DNA from: Thalassovita taeanensis
GTDB lineage: Bacteria; Pseudomonadota; Alphaproteobacteria; Rhodobacterales; Rhodobacteraceae
Reading direction: 5' to 3'
NCBI RefSeq assembly: GCF_900110775.1
Contig: NZ_FOEP01000019.1
Location: forward strand, 1-49,666
DNA length: 49,666 nt
Below are positions 1 through 8,092 of the stretch, one piece after another. A program made the position numbers and the translations under genes. The notes beneath the pieces are model-generated. The model was not told where the DNA came from, searched no databases, and was given only the letters and a program-made list of their open reading frames with translations. Within the stretch, counting starts at the first letter, position 1. The number at the start of each line of letters is the position of its first letter.

Positions 1-156
1 GTCGCTATATCGTGCTGTCTTCATCAAAAATCTCCTCAGATATAGTGCCGAGAAAATTCTACTTTTGAACACCACTAAATTTAGCGGCGATTACCCCTCA
101 ACTCGCTTGCCGAAGAAGGGATAAATGAAGAGGGCGATGCCAATCAGGCATGGGCG

Positions 157-552
157 ATGATCGCGCAATGCATAGATGATGGTGCACCGCTACCGGGCTG
201 GGCTTTAGCTTACCTGAGATTCGCCGCTGAACGCTTGATGGAGCATGACGCGAACTCCCCAAGCGATAGGTTAGCACAAGCTCTGAAATTTCACCCAGAC
301 AAGAAGGTTAAGCCAAGCAAGTCGACGTTCGACATGCTGGAGATCGCATCGACCATATCGAACTGGCGGCGGAAAGACGCGCAATCAGAGCGTGGCGAAC
401 AAGGCATGGATGAATACTACGGGCGGTACATCGTTGAGTGGCTAACTGGGAAAGAGAGCGTCGGAACGATCAAGTCCCTTTATTACAAAGGGTTGGAAGC
501 GCCAATGACTGAGATTGATCAGAACAGGCGGCTAGCTGAGCGTGAAGATTAA
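157..552 (+). CDS. Hypothetical protein, probably 5'-degraded
   Basis: I do not recognise this 131-residue protein. It is soluble and mixed-charge, with no signal peptide or membrane span. ATG 157 is the first usable start. The same frame stays open and protein-like back to position 85, where a TAG at 82-84 closes it, and no ATG, GTG or TTG lies in that added stretch. This suggests the original N-terminus has been lost or interrupted. It sits about 100 bp from the 3' end of a tRNA-Thr gene in DNA more AT-rich than the rest of the window, which fits a remnant of an integrated element. The C-terminal half, with its many Tyr, Trp and Lys residues, matches no domain I can name. Confidence 0.5.
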   Translation: MIAQCIDDGAPLPGWALAYLRFAAERLMEHDANSPSDRLAQALKFHPDKKVKPSKSTFDMLEIASTISNWRRKDAQSERGEQGMDEYYGRYIVEWLTGKESVGTIKSLYYKGLEAPMTEIDQNRRLAERED

Positions 553-563
553 GCTCCGAATCC

Positions 564-585
564 AATTGCAAAAGTAATTGCAAAA
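564..585. repeat. Tandem direct repeat, 10-bp unit at 12-bp period
   Basis: AATTGCAAAA occurs twice, at 564-573 and 576-585, separated by GT. It lies between the degraded gene and the tRNA-Thr gene. No function can be assigned. A spacing of about one helical turn would suit paired protein-binding sites. Confidence 0.6.
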
Positions 586-652
586 CGGCTGAACCCCAGT
601 CACATCATCGGCGTCAAAACGCCGCTATCAACTTGATATATATTGATTTAAA

Positions 653-728
653 TGGTGCCCCCACACGGACTCGAACCGCGGACCTACTGATTACAAATCA
701 GTTGCTCTACCAGCTGAGCTATAGGGGC
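653..728 (-). tRNA. tRNA-Thr (anticodon UGU)
   Basis: On the minus strand a full cloverleaf can be drawn. The acceptor stem GCCCCTA pairs with TGGGGGC with one G-U pair. The D-arm contains AGCTCAGCTGGTAGAGC, and the anticodon loop is TTTGTAA within a 5-bp stem, giving UGU. The T-arm contains GGTTCGAGTCC, and CCA is encoded at 655-653. The anticodon reads ACA and other threonine codons. The 3' end faces the AT-rich left edge of the window, the usual side for integration into a tRNA gene. Confidence 0.96.
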
Positions 729-1214
729 AAGCGCTATATACGCTTGGAAACTTGCACCATCCAAGGCTGTGACTGAACGCTAAGCGATCACAATTCAGTA
801 GGTCGTCGCGGGCCTCAGCGGCGTGCGCTGTTTCTTTAGTCGAGGTGTATTTCCGATGCAAGCCCCCTAATTCCCACTTTCTTCTCGCGAAATACTGGCA
901 ATTCCGAGTTCGCCGGTTCGGCAAGTGGCGGTTTCGTGCACCAAGGCCCGAACTTCCCTACATTTGCATCTAATTGCAGGGCGCTTGGATACTCGGTGAT
1001 CGCACTCCCACGCATCGGATTATTGAAGCATTGGCGCTCGTCGAAGACATCGGAACAAGCCTGACTGCCGATATGCGCTGCCAGCGCAGTGATAAACATA
1101 AATGTATTGATCGGGGAAATTCCTTTTTCCCTTCAATTCAATCCTCGTAGCCCCTTCTGAAAACAAGACGTTGCGCCTATAGTAAGCCAAAATTGGGTCA
1201 GGACAGTCACAAAG
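729..1214. other. 486-bp stretch with no supportable gene
   Basis: Apart from the tRNA promoter at its left edge, and a weak possible promoter for the next gene (TTCTGA at 1155, TATAGT at 1178, 17-bp spacer), I see nothing supportable. Open frames of 77 to 114 codons on the minus strand here lack ribosome-binding sites and do not look protein-like. Confidence 0.5.
735..764 (-). promoter_or_regulatory. Predicted promoter of tRNA-Thr
   Basis: The minus strand has a -35-like TTGGAT (764-759) and a -10-like TATATA (740-735), 18 bp apart. The predicted start site falls within a few bases of the mature tRNA 5' end at 728. This is motif and position evidence only. Confidence 0.45.
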
Positions 1215-2219
1215 ATGGCCAAACAGGCAGCGGAAATCCAACCTTTCAACATTGTCATCGTCGGTCAGGTCAACCGCCTGCAGTACGAGGCAATCCTGTT
1301 CGCCGCTTCGTTGCGTGACACCAACCCCGGCTTCAAAGGCCGCTTGTTCGTCGCTGTGCCACAACCTGGCCCACTTTGGCAGGATGATCCCAGTATCCGC
1401 AATGCGCAGATACAGGAACTCCTAGAACAGTTGGGCGTTGAAATTCTACCGTTTGAAAACCGACATTTCGGCCAGTCATACCCATATGGCAACAAGATCG
1501 AGGCACTCAGCGCCCTGCCAGAGGGTGAGCCGTTTGTGTTTTTTGATACCGACACTCTGATTCTAGATGATCTAGCGCGCGTGCCATTCGATTTTGACCG
1601 GCCGACAGCGTCGCTCAAGGTCGAAGGCACCTGGCCGCAAATCGAGCTATATGGGCCTGGATACACAGAGATATGGAAGTCGCTATACGACAAATTCGGG
1701 CTGGATTTCGACAGCAGCCTGGATCTCAGTCAGCCGGACGAATACTGGCGGCGCTATCTCTACTTCAACGCCGGACTCTTCTACTATAAATGTCCCAAGC
1801 TGTTCGGCCAGAGGTTCACCGAATACGCAGTTGAAATCAAAAACAATCCGCCGAGCGAGCTGGTCTGTCAGCAGATGAATCCGTGGCTGGATCAAGTCGC
1901 ACTACCGCTTGTGATCCACAGCTTCGGCGGAGGGCGCACAATTCTGCCGCAAGGTTTACTGGATGGCGAAGTATCGTGCCATTATCGCCTGCTGCCACTG
2001 CTGTACGCACGAGAAAGCGACCGCGCAGTGGAGGTATTGGAGCGGGTGGCCCAGCCGAACCGCATCAAGAAGGTACTCAAGCAATACGAGCCGATCAAGC
2101 GAATGATCTATCAGGGGCGTGGCCAGAAAGTGCGCGACTTGTTTGACCGCAATGACCTGCCCCGCAAGGAGCAGGCCATACGCAATACAATTAAGAAAAA
2201 CGGCTACTGGATGCGATAA
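1215..2219 (+). CDS. Putative GT-A-fold glycosyltransferase-like protein
   Basis: This is a 334-residue cytoplasmic protein. An N-terminal beta-strand-like segment (residues 11-17) opens what looks like a nucleotide-sugar-binding fold. FFDTDTLIL, with the Asp-Thr-Asp at 111-113, is a DxD-type motif as used by GT-A glycosyltransferases to hold a metal and UDP- or GDP-sugar. A later YFNAGLF segment near 183-189 resembles the acceptor-side motif of GT8-like enzymes. The C-terminal 60 residues are basic. No sugar-biosynthesis genes adjoin it, so donor and acceptor are unknown. The ribosome-binding site is poor. The family assignment rests on motifs, not on confident overall similarity. Confidence 0.6.
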   Translation: MAKQAAEIQPFNIVIVGQVNRLQYEAILFAASLRDTNPGFKGRLFVAVPQPGPLWQDDPSIRNAQIQELLEQLGVEILPFENRHFGQSYPYGNKIEALSALPEGEPFVFFDTDTLILDDLARVPFDFDRPTASLKVEGTWPQIELYGPGYTEIWKSLYDKFGLDFDSSLDLSQPDEYWRRYLYFNAGLFYYKCPKLFGQRFTEYAVEIKNNPPSELVCQQMNPWLDQVALPLVIHSFGGGRTILPQGLLDGEVSCHYRLLPLLYARESDRAVEVLERVAQPNRIKKVLKQYEPIKRMIYQGRGQKVRDLFDRNDLPRKEQAIRNTIKKNGYWMR

Positions 2220-2244
2220 GGGGGCGGCGCCCCCTGCTCGTTTT
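2220..2244 (+). terminator. Hairpin with short T-run after the glycosyltransferase-like gene
   Basis: A 6-bp GC stem (GGGGGC at 2220-2225 with GCCCCC at 2229-2234) has a 3-base loop and is followed by TGCTCG and four Ts. It lies between convergent genes. The T-run starts 6 bases after the stem, so it is a weak intrinsic terminator. Confidence 0.4.
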
Positions 2245-2258
2245 CAAGCGGTTCGACC

Positions 2259-2852
2259 TCAGGCGGTTTTTTCCAGCAATGTATAAGTCGAAATCACCTC
2301 GCCTTCGGTCTGGGCGCGCGCGATAGTTCCAGCAATATTTTTCTTACTTTTGGCGCCAACAGCCTTTTTGATCAGGCGGCCAAGCTGCTGATTCAGTGGG
2401 CGCTTCGCTTTTTCGGGATTATCATTGAGCACCGCCCCCGTCGCGGCTTCATAGAGCGTGACGTAATCGGCATCCTGAGTGGCGGTCTTCATCACGGTCA
2501 GGATAAAATGCTCGTCAAATTTGCCGTCCTGGTCAAGCTTCTGTGCCAGCTCGACGGTCTTGTCGATCACGGCACGCTTGGCCCGCAAACGCTCGGCCAG
2601 AAGATCACCGGGCTCGGCGTGATCCAGTAGGTGATTTTCCACCAGCCGTTGCAGGAAGTGCCCCACATCCATGCCCGCTTTTGTTGCTTCAGCGGCGCAC
2701 AGATCCCGCACTTCTGGCTCAAGCGAGAAGGTGACCTTGTTGGCATTGGCCAAGCGGTTCAATCGCTGCTGACGCTTGTTTACCGGTTTGACCTGCGCAG
2801 CTTTGGCAACGGGTTTGGTGGTCTTTTTGATAGCTTTTTTTTTGGTGTCCAT
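2259..2852 (-). CDS. Ribbon-helix-helix-like DNA-binding protein with Lys-rich N-terminus
   Basis: This is a 197-residue protein. Residues 1-40 are strongly basic (poly-Lys/Pro/Ala). Residues 40-77 have the beta-strand, helix, helix pattern of Arc/MetJ/CopG proteins (VTFSL, then an amphipathic helix, GMDVGHFLQRL and VENHLL). The remainder is helical with no named domain. I chose the ATG at 2852 because AGGAG lies 8 bases upstream. The open frame runs 8 codons further but has no ribosome-binding site there. Heptamers CATACTG flank and overlap its promoter, so autoregulation is likely. Nothing nearby suggests a toxin partner, so an antitoxin role is not supported. Confidence 0.65.
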   Translation of the reverse strand: MDTKKKAIKKTTKPVAKAAQVKPVNKRQQRLNRLANANKVTFSLEPEVRDLCAAEATKAGMDVGHFLQRLVENHLLDHAEPGDLLAERLRAKRAVIDKTVELAQKLDQDGKFDEHFILTVMKTATQDADYVTLYEAATGAVLNDNPEKAKRPLNQQLGRLIKKAVGAKSKKNIAGTIARAQTEGEVISTYTLLEKTA

Positions 2853-2873
2853 GATTGGAACTCCTAACCTCAA

Positions 2874-2928
2874 CATACTGCACCAGTATGCCCAAATCGA
2901 GAATCCGTCAACATAAAGATACAGTATG
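2874..2928. promoter_or_regulatory. Candidate RHH operator: three CATACTG heptamers
   Basis: CATACTG at 2874-2880 and its inverse CAGTATG at 2884-2890 form a perfect inverted repeat with a 3-bp spacer, covering the -10 element. A third CAGTATG at 2922-2928 lies just upstream of the -35. Short inverted repeats bracketing a promoter are typical of ribbon-helix-helix autorepressors. The link to the adjacent gene product is inference. Confidence 0.6.
2883..2911 (-). promoter_or_regulatory. Predicted promoter of the RHH gene
   Basis: On the minus strand, TTGACG (2911-2906) and TACTGG (2888-2883) are separated by exactly 17 bp. The start codon at 2852 leaves a leader of about 25 bases containing the AGGAG site. 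The -10 element lies inside the inverted heptamer repeat. Confidence 0.6.
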
Positions 2929-2939
2929 CTTTCACGATC

Positions 2940-3353
2940 TTATGTTGCAAACACCAAGTCGAAATCGGCAAAGCCTTTGACCTCGATCGGGTTCCCGCTG
3001 GGGTCACGAAAAAACATAGTCCACTGCTCGCCGGGCTGGCCCTGAAACCGAGCCGAAGGCGGGATCACAAATGCCACGCCCGCCGCCTGCAGCCGTGCCG
3101 CCATCGCCTCCCAGTCAGGCATTTCCAACACCACGCCCAGATGCGGCATCGGCACCATGTGTTCGCCGACTTTTCCGGTGTCAGTCGTCTCGAACGGCTC
3201 GCCCAGATGCAGGCTGATCTGGTGGCCAAAGAAATCAAAATCGACCCAGGTTTCGGTGCTGCGACCTTCGTGCGCACCCAACAGGCCGGAATAAAAATCC
3301 CGCGCCTGATCCAGATCGCGGACGTGATAGGCAAGATGGAAGGCAGAGCGCAT
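2940..3353 (-). CDS. VOC-family (glyoxalase/dioxygenase superfamily) protein
   Basis: A 137-residue single-module vicinal-oxygen-chelate protein. The opening FHLAYHVRDLDQARDFY with His6, the strand carrying GHQISLHL, and the closing FRDPSGNPIEVKG with Glu124 are the usual metal-ligand positions of the fold. The start at 3353 is chosen because AGGA precedes it by 7 bases. The frame continues 77 codons upstream without a ribosome-binding site. The gene is divergent from metY with a 99-bp gap. The substrate cannot be inferred: the family includes glyoxalases, fosfomycin-resistance proteins and ring-cleavage enzymes. Confidence 0.8.
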   Translation of the reverse strand: MRSAFHLAYHVRDLDQARDFYSGLLGAHEGRSTETWVDFDFFGHQISLHLGEPFETTDTGKVGEHMVPMPHLGVVLEMPDWEAMAARLQAAGVAFVIPPSARFQGQPGEQWTMFFRDPSGNPIEVKGFADFDLVFAT

Positions 3354-3390
3354 GTTTTGTCCTTTCGCGCAGACGGGAAGTGGCAGGCAG

Positions 3391-3419
3391 TTGTCTGGCA
3401 GGATCGGATGACCTATCCC
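3391..3419 (+). promoter_or_regulatory. Possible promoter of the O-acetylhomoserine sulfhydrylase gene
   Basis: TTGTCT at 3391-3396 and TATCCC at 3414-3419 are 17 bp apart, about 35 bp upstream of the start. The -10 match is weak. Confidence 0.3.
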
Positions 3420-3452
3420 TTTGTGCAAGTCAGTTTCAGGAGGAGACCCATT

Positions 3453-4748
3453 ATGTCCGATACGCCCAACTATGGCTTTGACACGCTGCAAATTCATGCC
3501 GGCGCCCGGCCCGATCCGGCCACCGGCGCGCGTCAAACGCCGATATATCAGACCACGGCCTATGTGTTCCGCGATGCCGACCACGCCGCCGCGCTATTCA
3601 ACCTGCAAGAGGTTGGATATATCTACTCCCGCCTAACCAACCCGACGGTTGCCGTTCTGCAAGAACGCATTGCCACGCTTGAGGGCGGTGTTGGCGCGGT
3701 CTGCTGTTCGTCAGGCCACGCGGCGCAGATCATGGCGCTGTTCCCGCTGATGGCGCCGGGGCGCAATATCGTTGTGTCCACCCGGCTTTATGGCGGGTCT
3801 ATCACCCAGTTCAGCCAGACGATCACTCGCTTTGGCTGGTCGGCGAAATTCGTCGATTTCGACGATCTGGATGCGATTACGGCAGCGATCGATGACGACA
3901 CCCGCGCAGTGTTCTGCGAATCTGTGGCCAACCCCGGCGGCTATGTGACCGATATTCCGGCGGTTGCAACGGTTGCTGATGCAGCGGGCCTGCCGTTGAT
4001 CGTAGATAACACGAGCGCGACACCATATCTGTGCAACCCGATTGCCCAGGGCGCAACGTTGGTCGTGCATTCGATGACAAAATACCTGACCGGCAACGGA
4101 ACTGTGACCGGCGGCGTAGTGGTGGACAGCGGGAAGTTTGACTGGTCTGCCAGTGACAAATTCCCGTCCCTGTCGCAGCCCGAGCCTGCCTATCACGGCC
4201 TAAAGTTTCACGAGACCTTCGGACCTCTGGCCTTCACCTTCCACGGCATTGCCATCGGCCTGCGTGATCTGGGGATGACCCTGAACCCACAAGCGGCGCA
4301 CTATACGCTGATGGGGATCGAAACGCTGTCACTGCGGATGCAGCGCCACTGCGAGAACGCGCAAACGGTTGCCGAATGGCTGGAAAACCATCCGGCGGTG
4401 GATCGTGTCACCTATGCCGGGCTGGCGTCCTCGCCCTATCACGCGCGGGCCAAGGCGCTTTATCCCAAAGGCACCGGCGGGTTGTTCACCGTTGGGCTAA
4501 AGGGCGGCTACGCGGCCTGTGTGAAATTCGTTGAATCGCTAGAGATTTTCTCTCATGTCGCGAACCTTGGCGATACGCGCAGCTTGGTCATCCACCCCGC
4601 CTCAACCACGCACCGGCAACTGGCCGAAGCACAGCAGGTCGCAGCAGGTGCAGGGCCAGATGTGGTGCGGATCTCGATCGGGATCGAGGATGCCAAAGAC
4701 CTGATCGCCGATTTGGATCAGGCTTTGACCGCCGCCAACAATGGCTAA
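3453..4748 (+). CDS. metY: O-acetylhomoserine aminocarboxypropyltransferase (sulfhydrylase)
   Basis: A 431-residue PLP enzyme of the Cys/Met-metabolism family that converts O-acetylhomoserine plus sulfide to homocysteine in the cytoplasm. The PLP lysine is Lys210 in HSMTKYLTGNGT, and Asp185 in IVDNT should hold the pyridine nitrogen. YSRLTNPT near residue 58 and the C-terminal HPASTTHRQL are also family signatures. Length matches sulfhydrylases of the MetY group, which are longer than cystathionine enzymes (about 390 residues). The start at 3453 follows a strong AGGAGG. It is monocistronic, ending at a clear terminator. O-succinylhomoserine specificity (MetZ) cannot be excluded from sequence alone. 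Confidence 0.9.
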   Translation: MSDTPNYGFDTLQIHAGARPDPATGARQTPIYQTTAYVFRDADHAAALFNLQEVGYIYSRLTNPTVAVLQERIATLEGGVGAVCCSSGHAAQIMALFPLMAPGRNIVVSTRLYGGSITQFSQTITRFGWSAKFVDFDDLDAITAAIDDDTRAVFCESVANPGGYVTDIPAVATVADAAGLPLIVDNTSATPYLCNPIAQGATLVVHSMTKYLTGNGTVTGGVVVDSGKFDWSASDKFPSLSQPEPAYHGLKFHETFGPLAFTFHGIAIGLRDLGMTLNPQAAHYTLMGIETLSLRMQRHCENAQTVAEWLENHPAVDRVTYAGLASSPYHARAKALYPKGTGGLFTVGLKGGYAACVKFVESLEIFSHVANLGDTRSLVIHPASTTHRQLAEAQQVAAGAGPDVVRISIGIEDAKDLIADLDQALTAANNG

Positions 4749-4768
4749 GCCCCAAAAAACACAGCAAG

Positions 4769-4799
4769 GGGCCGCCACTTTGGCGGCCCTGTTTCGTTT
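4769..4799 (+). terminator. Intrinsic terminator after metY
   Basis: GGGCCGCCA (4769-4777) pairs perfectly with TGGCGGCCC (4781-4789) around a CTT loop, and is followed by TGTTTCGTTT. It lies 20 bp past the stop codon, between metY and the convergent SIMPL gene. Confidence 0.8.
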
Positions 4800-4814
4800 C
4801 AGCCTTATGCCACC

Positions 4815-5501
4815 TTAGCGCAACGAAATCACCACATTGACCTGCTGGGTGACAGATACCTCGCCCCCCGCCACGGGGACATCGCTGCTTATCTCGGCTG
4901 CGGCGCCGCGCATCATCATCTTGGGCGCAGTTCCGCCACCACCCTCGGAAATGCTCAGCACCTCGCCCAGTTCAACCCCAGCAGCGCCAGCCAAAAGCGC
5001 CGCCTTGCGCAGCGCATCCGCGACCGCAAGCTTGCGGGCCTCATCCTGTGACGGGCGCGGATTTTGCAAGGTAAATGCCAGCCCCTCGAACCGGTTTGCG
5101 CCATCCTCCAGCACCGCCCCGAGCAGCGCGCCCAGCTGATCCAGATCGCGCACCCGAATGCGGATCGTATTAGAGGCAACAAAGCCGGTAATCTTGGCAG
5201 GCCCAGACCCACTGTGATCTTGCTGCGGATACAGCGACAGATCGCTGGTCTGCACATCACGTGGGGCCAGCCCAAGTTCCGTCAGACGCGCCAGCACCGC
5301 TGCACTCGCCTGCGACGTACGATCCATCGCGATTTGGGCCGAGCGGTCTTGCTGGGTGACACCAAGGGTGATTACCGCCATATCCGGTGCCAAATCCACC
5401 CGACCTTCGCCAGTCACGCTAATTTGCCGTGGTACGGTTTCCTGCGCAATAACAGGGGTGACGGACAGGGCCAAAGCCAAAATCGGTGCAAGCGTTTTCA
5501 T
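4815..5501 (-). CDS. SIMPL-domain (DUF541) periplasmic protein
   Basis: A 228-residue protein with a Sec signal peptide (residues 1-19, ending VIAQ). It is followed by a SIMPL/DUF541 domain starting ISVTGEGRVDLAPDMAVITLGV and continuing with the typical PRDVQTSDLSLYPQ stretch. Members are periplasmic or surface proteins of poorly defined function, linked in some bacteria to oxidative-stress tolerance (YggE). The start at 5501 has a consensus AGGAGG 7 bases upstream. It is a single gene, convergent with metY and divergent from the large fusion protein. Confidence 0.85.
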   Translation of the reverse strand: MKTLAPILALALSVTPVIAQETVPRQISVTGEGRVDLAPDMAVITLGVTQQDRSAQIAMDRTSQASAAVLARLTELGLAPRDVQTSDLSLYPQQDHSGSGPAKITGFVASNTIRIRVRDLDQLGALLGAVLEDGANRFEGLAFTLQNPRPSQDEARKLAVADALRKAALLAGAAGVELGEVLSISEGGGGTAPKMMMRGAAAEISSDVPVAGGEVSVTQQVNVVISLR

Positions 5502-5661
5502 CGGGATCCTCCTCGGTTTACTCTGCCAACCTGCGCGTTACGGGCCGCTAAGCAAGAGGGAAGGTGCAGTTTTTCTTTCCCTCGGCAGGAAGCTGCTATA
5601 AAATTCCTTTGGAGTGGAACGGGACTCCCGTCGCGTTTCTGGGGATGATATTGCAGGTAAC

Positions 5662-8070
5662 ATGAAGCCGAATTTCGCGTTGACTCTGTCTGCTGAAGGC
5701 ATTGGCCTGCTGCACCGTGTGCCGTCGGGATGGCATGTTGTGGGCAAGGTTGGCTTTGGCGCGCCAGATCTAACGACCATTTTGGCAGAGCTGTATGGTT
5801 TCGCGCTGCGGCTGGAACCGAAGGGCGTGATCAGTAAAGTTGTTATTCCAAACGAGCAGATCAAATATCTCAGCGTTACGGTGCAATCCTCTGACCCTGC
5901 CCAGCAAGAAGTGCAAGCACAGCAGGCGCTAGACGGGGCTACGCCCTATGCGGTCGGGGATCTGGCCTATGATTGGTCCGTCGAGGATGGGCAATTGTTG
6001 ATTGCCGCCGTCGCCCGTGAAACCTTGCTCGAAGCCGAGGCGTTTGCCCGCGACCACCGGTTCAACCCCGTCAGCTTTGTTGCAACCCCCGACGCAGGTA
6101 GTTTTCTGGGCGAGCCCTTTTTTGGCACCGCGCCCTGTGCCGAAATGGAAGCTGATTCCTCAGGGGCAATCCTGCGGGACCTTCAGCCGATTCGCGTGAT
6201 TGGTACTGCGGAAATACCACCCGAGCCTGCGCCCGAACTCCCCGCTGCGCCAGCACCGGGGTCAGCATCCAATCCCGACATTTCAGGCGCGCCGGATATA
6301 CTTAACGCATCCGAGGCAGGACAGCATCCGGACGCCTCGCCTTCAACAGCAAAACCCATTGTGATCGTGGCTCCGCCAGCCGATCCTCCGGCGGCCCCCG
6401 CCTTTTCGTCCGTCCGTGCCACTCGGGGGACCAAAAACAGCGATAAACGCGGCAGAAAGAAGCACCTGACCGGGGCCGCGCGCTACTCCGATACGCCTAG
6501 CGCGCCCAAAATTCCGGTTGAAACACCTCAACCTTTGGCAACCTCGCCGTCGCCCCCCTCCCCGACCCTAGGTTCTGAGACGGCAATAGCGGAAAGCGGT
6601 CATGACGCCCATGCTGACGTCCTGCTAAAAAGCGCCGCCAGCCTGCGCCCCGACGACCCCAGCGGCGAAGCAGTGGTGCCGGAGCGCACCTCGTTCTTCT
6701 CGCGAGCGCAACGCAACGCCGCCTCCCCGGCTGTGCCTGCACAATCCGCCGCCGCACGAGTACCCGCAGTTCAGAGCGAGCGTCAGCGTATGACGATTTT
6801 TGGCGCGCGCACGCCCGACGCGGATGCGGCGCTGGTCGGAGGGAAACCGCGCTTTCTGGGGCTGATCCTGACGGCGGCTTTGTTGCTGTTTCTTGCCGCT
6901 GTTGCGGCATGGGCTGCAATGTTTTCTCAGGATGGACTGGCTGGGCTTTTCCAGCATCGCGACACCGTTGCTGTCAGCGACCTGCGTGATCCCACATCCG
7001 AAGAACTCGCCGAAGAAGCCGACGCTGCCGCCGTTCCAGAAGACGAGGTGCAGATGGCCTCGCTTGCGCTCGACAGTGACGCCAGTGACCCTGCGGAGAC
7101 CAGTGCGCCACCCGAGGTACTTGCCCAACCGCAGCTTGCCCCGCCCCTTACCGCTGAGGAGGTCGAAGCGCGATATGCTGCGACGGGCATCTGGCAAATG
7201 GCACCTGATCAGCCATCTCCACCGGATCAGACCGGGCTGGATGATCTCTATGTAGCCTCAATTGATCATCCGGTTCTGGCTGTCGATGCGGTCGCCCTGC
7301 CCGATCCCCGTGCGGCACTCAGCGATGCGCCACCGCGTGGGCAAACCTCGCCAGTTGCGGTGGGCACGGTGTTTGATACCGACCAGCGCGGACTGGTCAA
7401 GGCAACGCCCGAGGGCGCGGTTACCCCCGAAGGCGTGATTGTGTATGCTGGGAAACCTGCCTTGCTTCCGCCCCCCACGCCCACGCGCTTTGCTGAAACA
7501 CCGCAATCCGCCCCGGAACGTGCCCGGCTGGCAGCATTCAGGCCCAAGCCCCGCCCCGGTGATCTGATCGAACAGACCGAACGTACTCAACTGGGAGGAC
7601 GGTCCCGCCTCGAACTGGCCAAGCTGCGCCCGCGCCTGCGCCCCGAGACTGAAAAACAAGCTGCTGAGGCCGATGAAACCCCGACCGAGCAAGCCGTAGC
7701 CGCATCGATCAAACCTAAGGCTCGCCCCGGAAATTTCGAGCAGATCGTAAAACGGGCCGAAAAGGCAGAAGTCACACAGGCTGCGGCCACCCTGGCGCCC
7801 CGCTCGGTCAAACCCTCGATTCCCTCTTCAGCCTCGGTCGCGCGGCAGGCCACGGTCACGAATGCGCTGAACCTGCGCAAGGTCAATCTGATTGGGGTTT
7901 ATGGCAAACCCGCCAGTCGCCGTGCCTTGGTGCGCCTGTCCAACGGGCGCTACAAAAAGGTGCAGATCGGCGATTCCATCGACGGCGGAAAAGTCGCAGC
8001 AATTGGCGAGACCGAGCTTCGCTATGTCAAATCAGGCCGCAGTATCGTTCTGACCATGCCGCGCGGCTAA
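5662..8070 (+). CDS. Large bitopic protein: GspL/PilM-like N-terminus, one TM, PilP/GspC-like C-terminus
   Basis: An 802-residue protein. Residues 1-150 form a cytoplasmic alpha/beta domain resembling the actin-like N-part of GspL/PilM (FALTLSAEGIGLLHRV at the start, then an adaptor-like region). Residues 180-395 are Pro/Ala-rich and low in complexity. A single hydrophobic span lies at about 398-421. The periplasmic side is again Pro/Ala/Glu-rich with several KPRPG-like repeats (xxLRPRLRP, IKPKARPG). Residues 734-802 form a small beta domain (NLIGVYGKPASRRALVRL to the end) like the PilP/GspC homology region. The start at 5662 is preferred over GTG 5614, which lies on a TATAAA-type -10 (5597-5602). 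No other secretion or pilus genes adjoin. Function is unknown; the domain reading is by fold-like pattern only. Confidence 0.55.
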   Translation: MKPNFALTLSAEGIGLLHRVPSGWHVVGKVGFGAPDLTTILAELYGFALRLEPKGVISKVVIPNEQIKYLSVTVQSSDPAQQEVQAQQALDGATPYAVGDLAYDWSVEDGQLLIAAVARETLLEAEAFARDHRFNPVSFVATPDAGSFLGEPFFGTAPCAEMEADSSGAILRDLQPIRVIGTAEIPPEPAPELPAAPAPGSASNPDISGAPDILNASEAGQHPDASPSTAKPIVIVAPPADPPAAPAFSSVRATRGTKNSDKRGRKKHLTGAARYSDTPSAPKIPVETPQPLATSPSPPSPTLGSETAIAESGHDAHADVLLKSAASLRPDDPSGEAVVPERTSFFSRAQRNAASPAVPAQSAAARVPAVQSERQRMTIFGARTPDADAALVGGKPRFLGLILTAALLLFLAAVAAWAAMFSQDGLAGLFQHRDTVAVSDLRDPTSEELAEEADAAAVPEDEVQMASLALDSDASDPAETSAPPEVLAQPQLAPPLTAEEVEARYAATGIWQMAPDQPSPPDQTGLDDLYVASIDHPVLAVDAVALPDPRAALSDAPPRGQTSPVAVGTVFDTDQRGLVKATPEGAVTPEGVIVYAGKPALLPPPTPTRFAETPQSAPERARLAAFRPKPRPGDLIEQTERTQLGGRSRLELAKLRPRLRPETEKQAAEADETPTEQAVAASIKPKARPGNFEQIVKRAEKAEVTQAAATLAPRSVKPSIPSSASVARQATVTNALNLRKVNLIGVYGKPASRRALVRLSNGRYKKVQIGDSIDGGKVAAIGETELRYVKSGRSIVLTMPRG

Positions 8071-8092
8071 ACCGGGCCTTGTTCGTGGTGTT

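Noticed and set aside
609-624. CGGCGT/ACGCCG hairpin as a tRNA-Thr terminator
   Set aside because: A 6-bp stem is present, but no T-tract follows on the minus strand, so termination is not supported.
836-1364. Minus-strand open frames of 87 and 114 codons before the glycosyltransferase-like gene
   Set aside because: No ribosome-binding sites, no recognisable motifs, and the second overlaps the start of a better gene.
3354-3452. SAM-II or similar riboswitch ahead of metY, as often found in alphaproteobacteria
   Set aside because: The 99-bp leader shows no recognisable SAM-II pseudoknot sequence.
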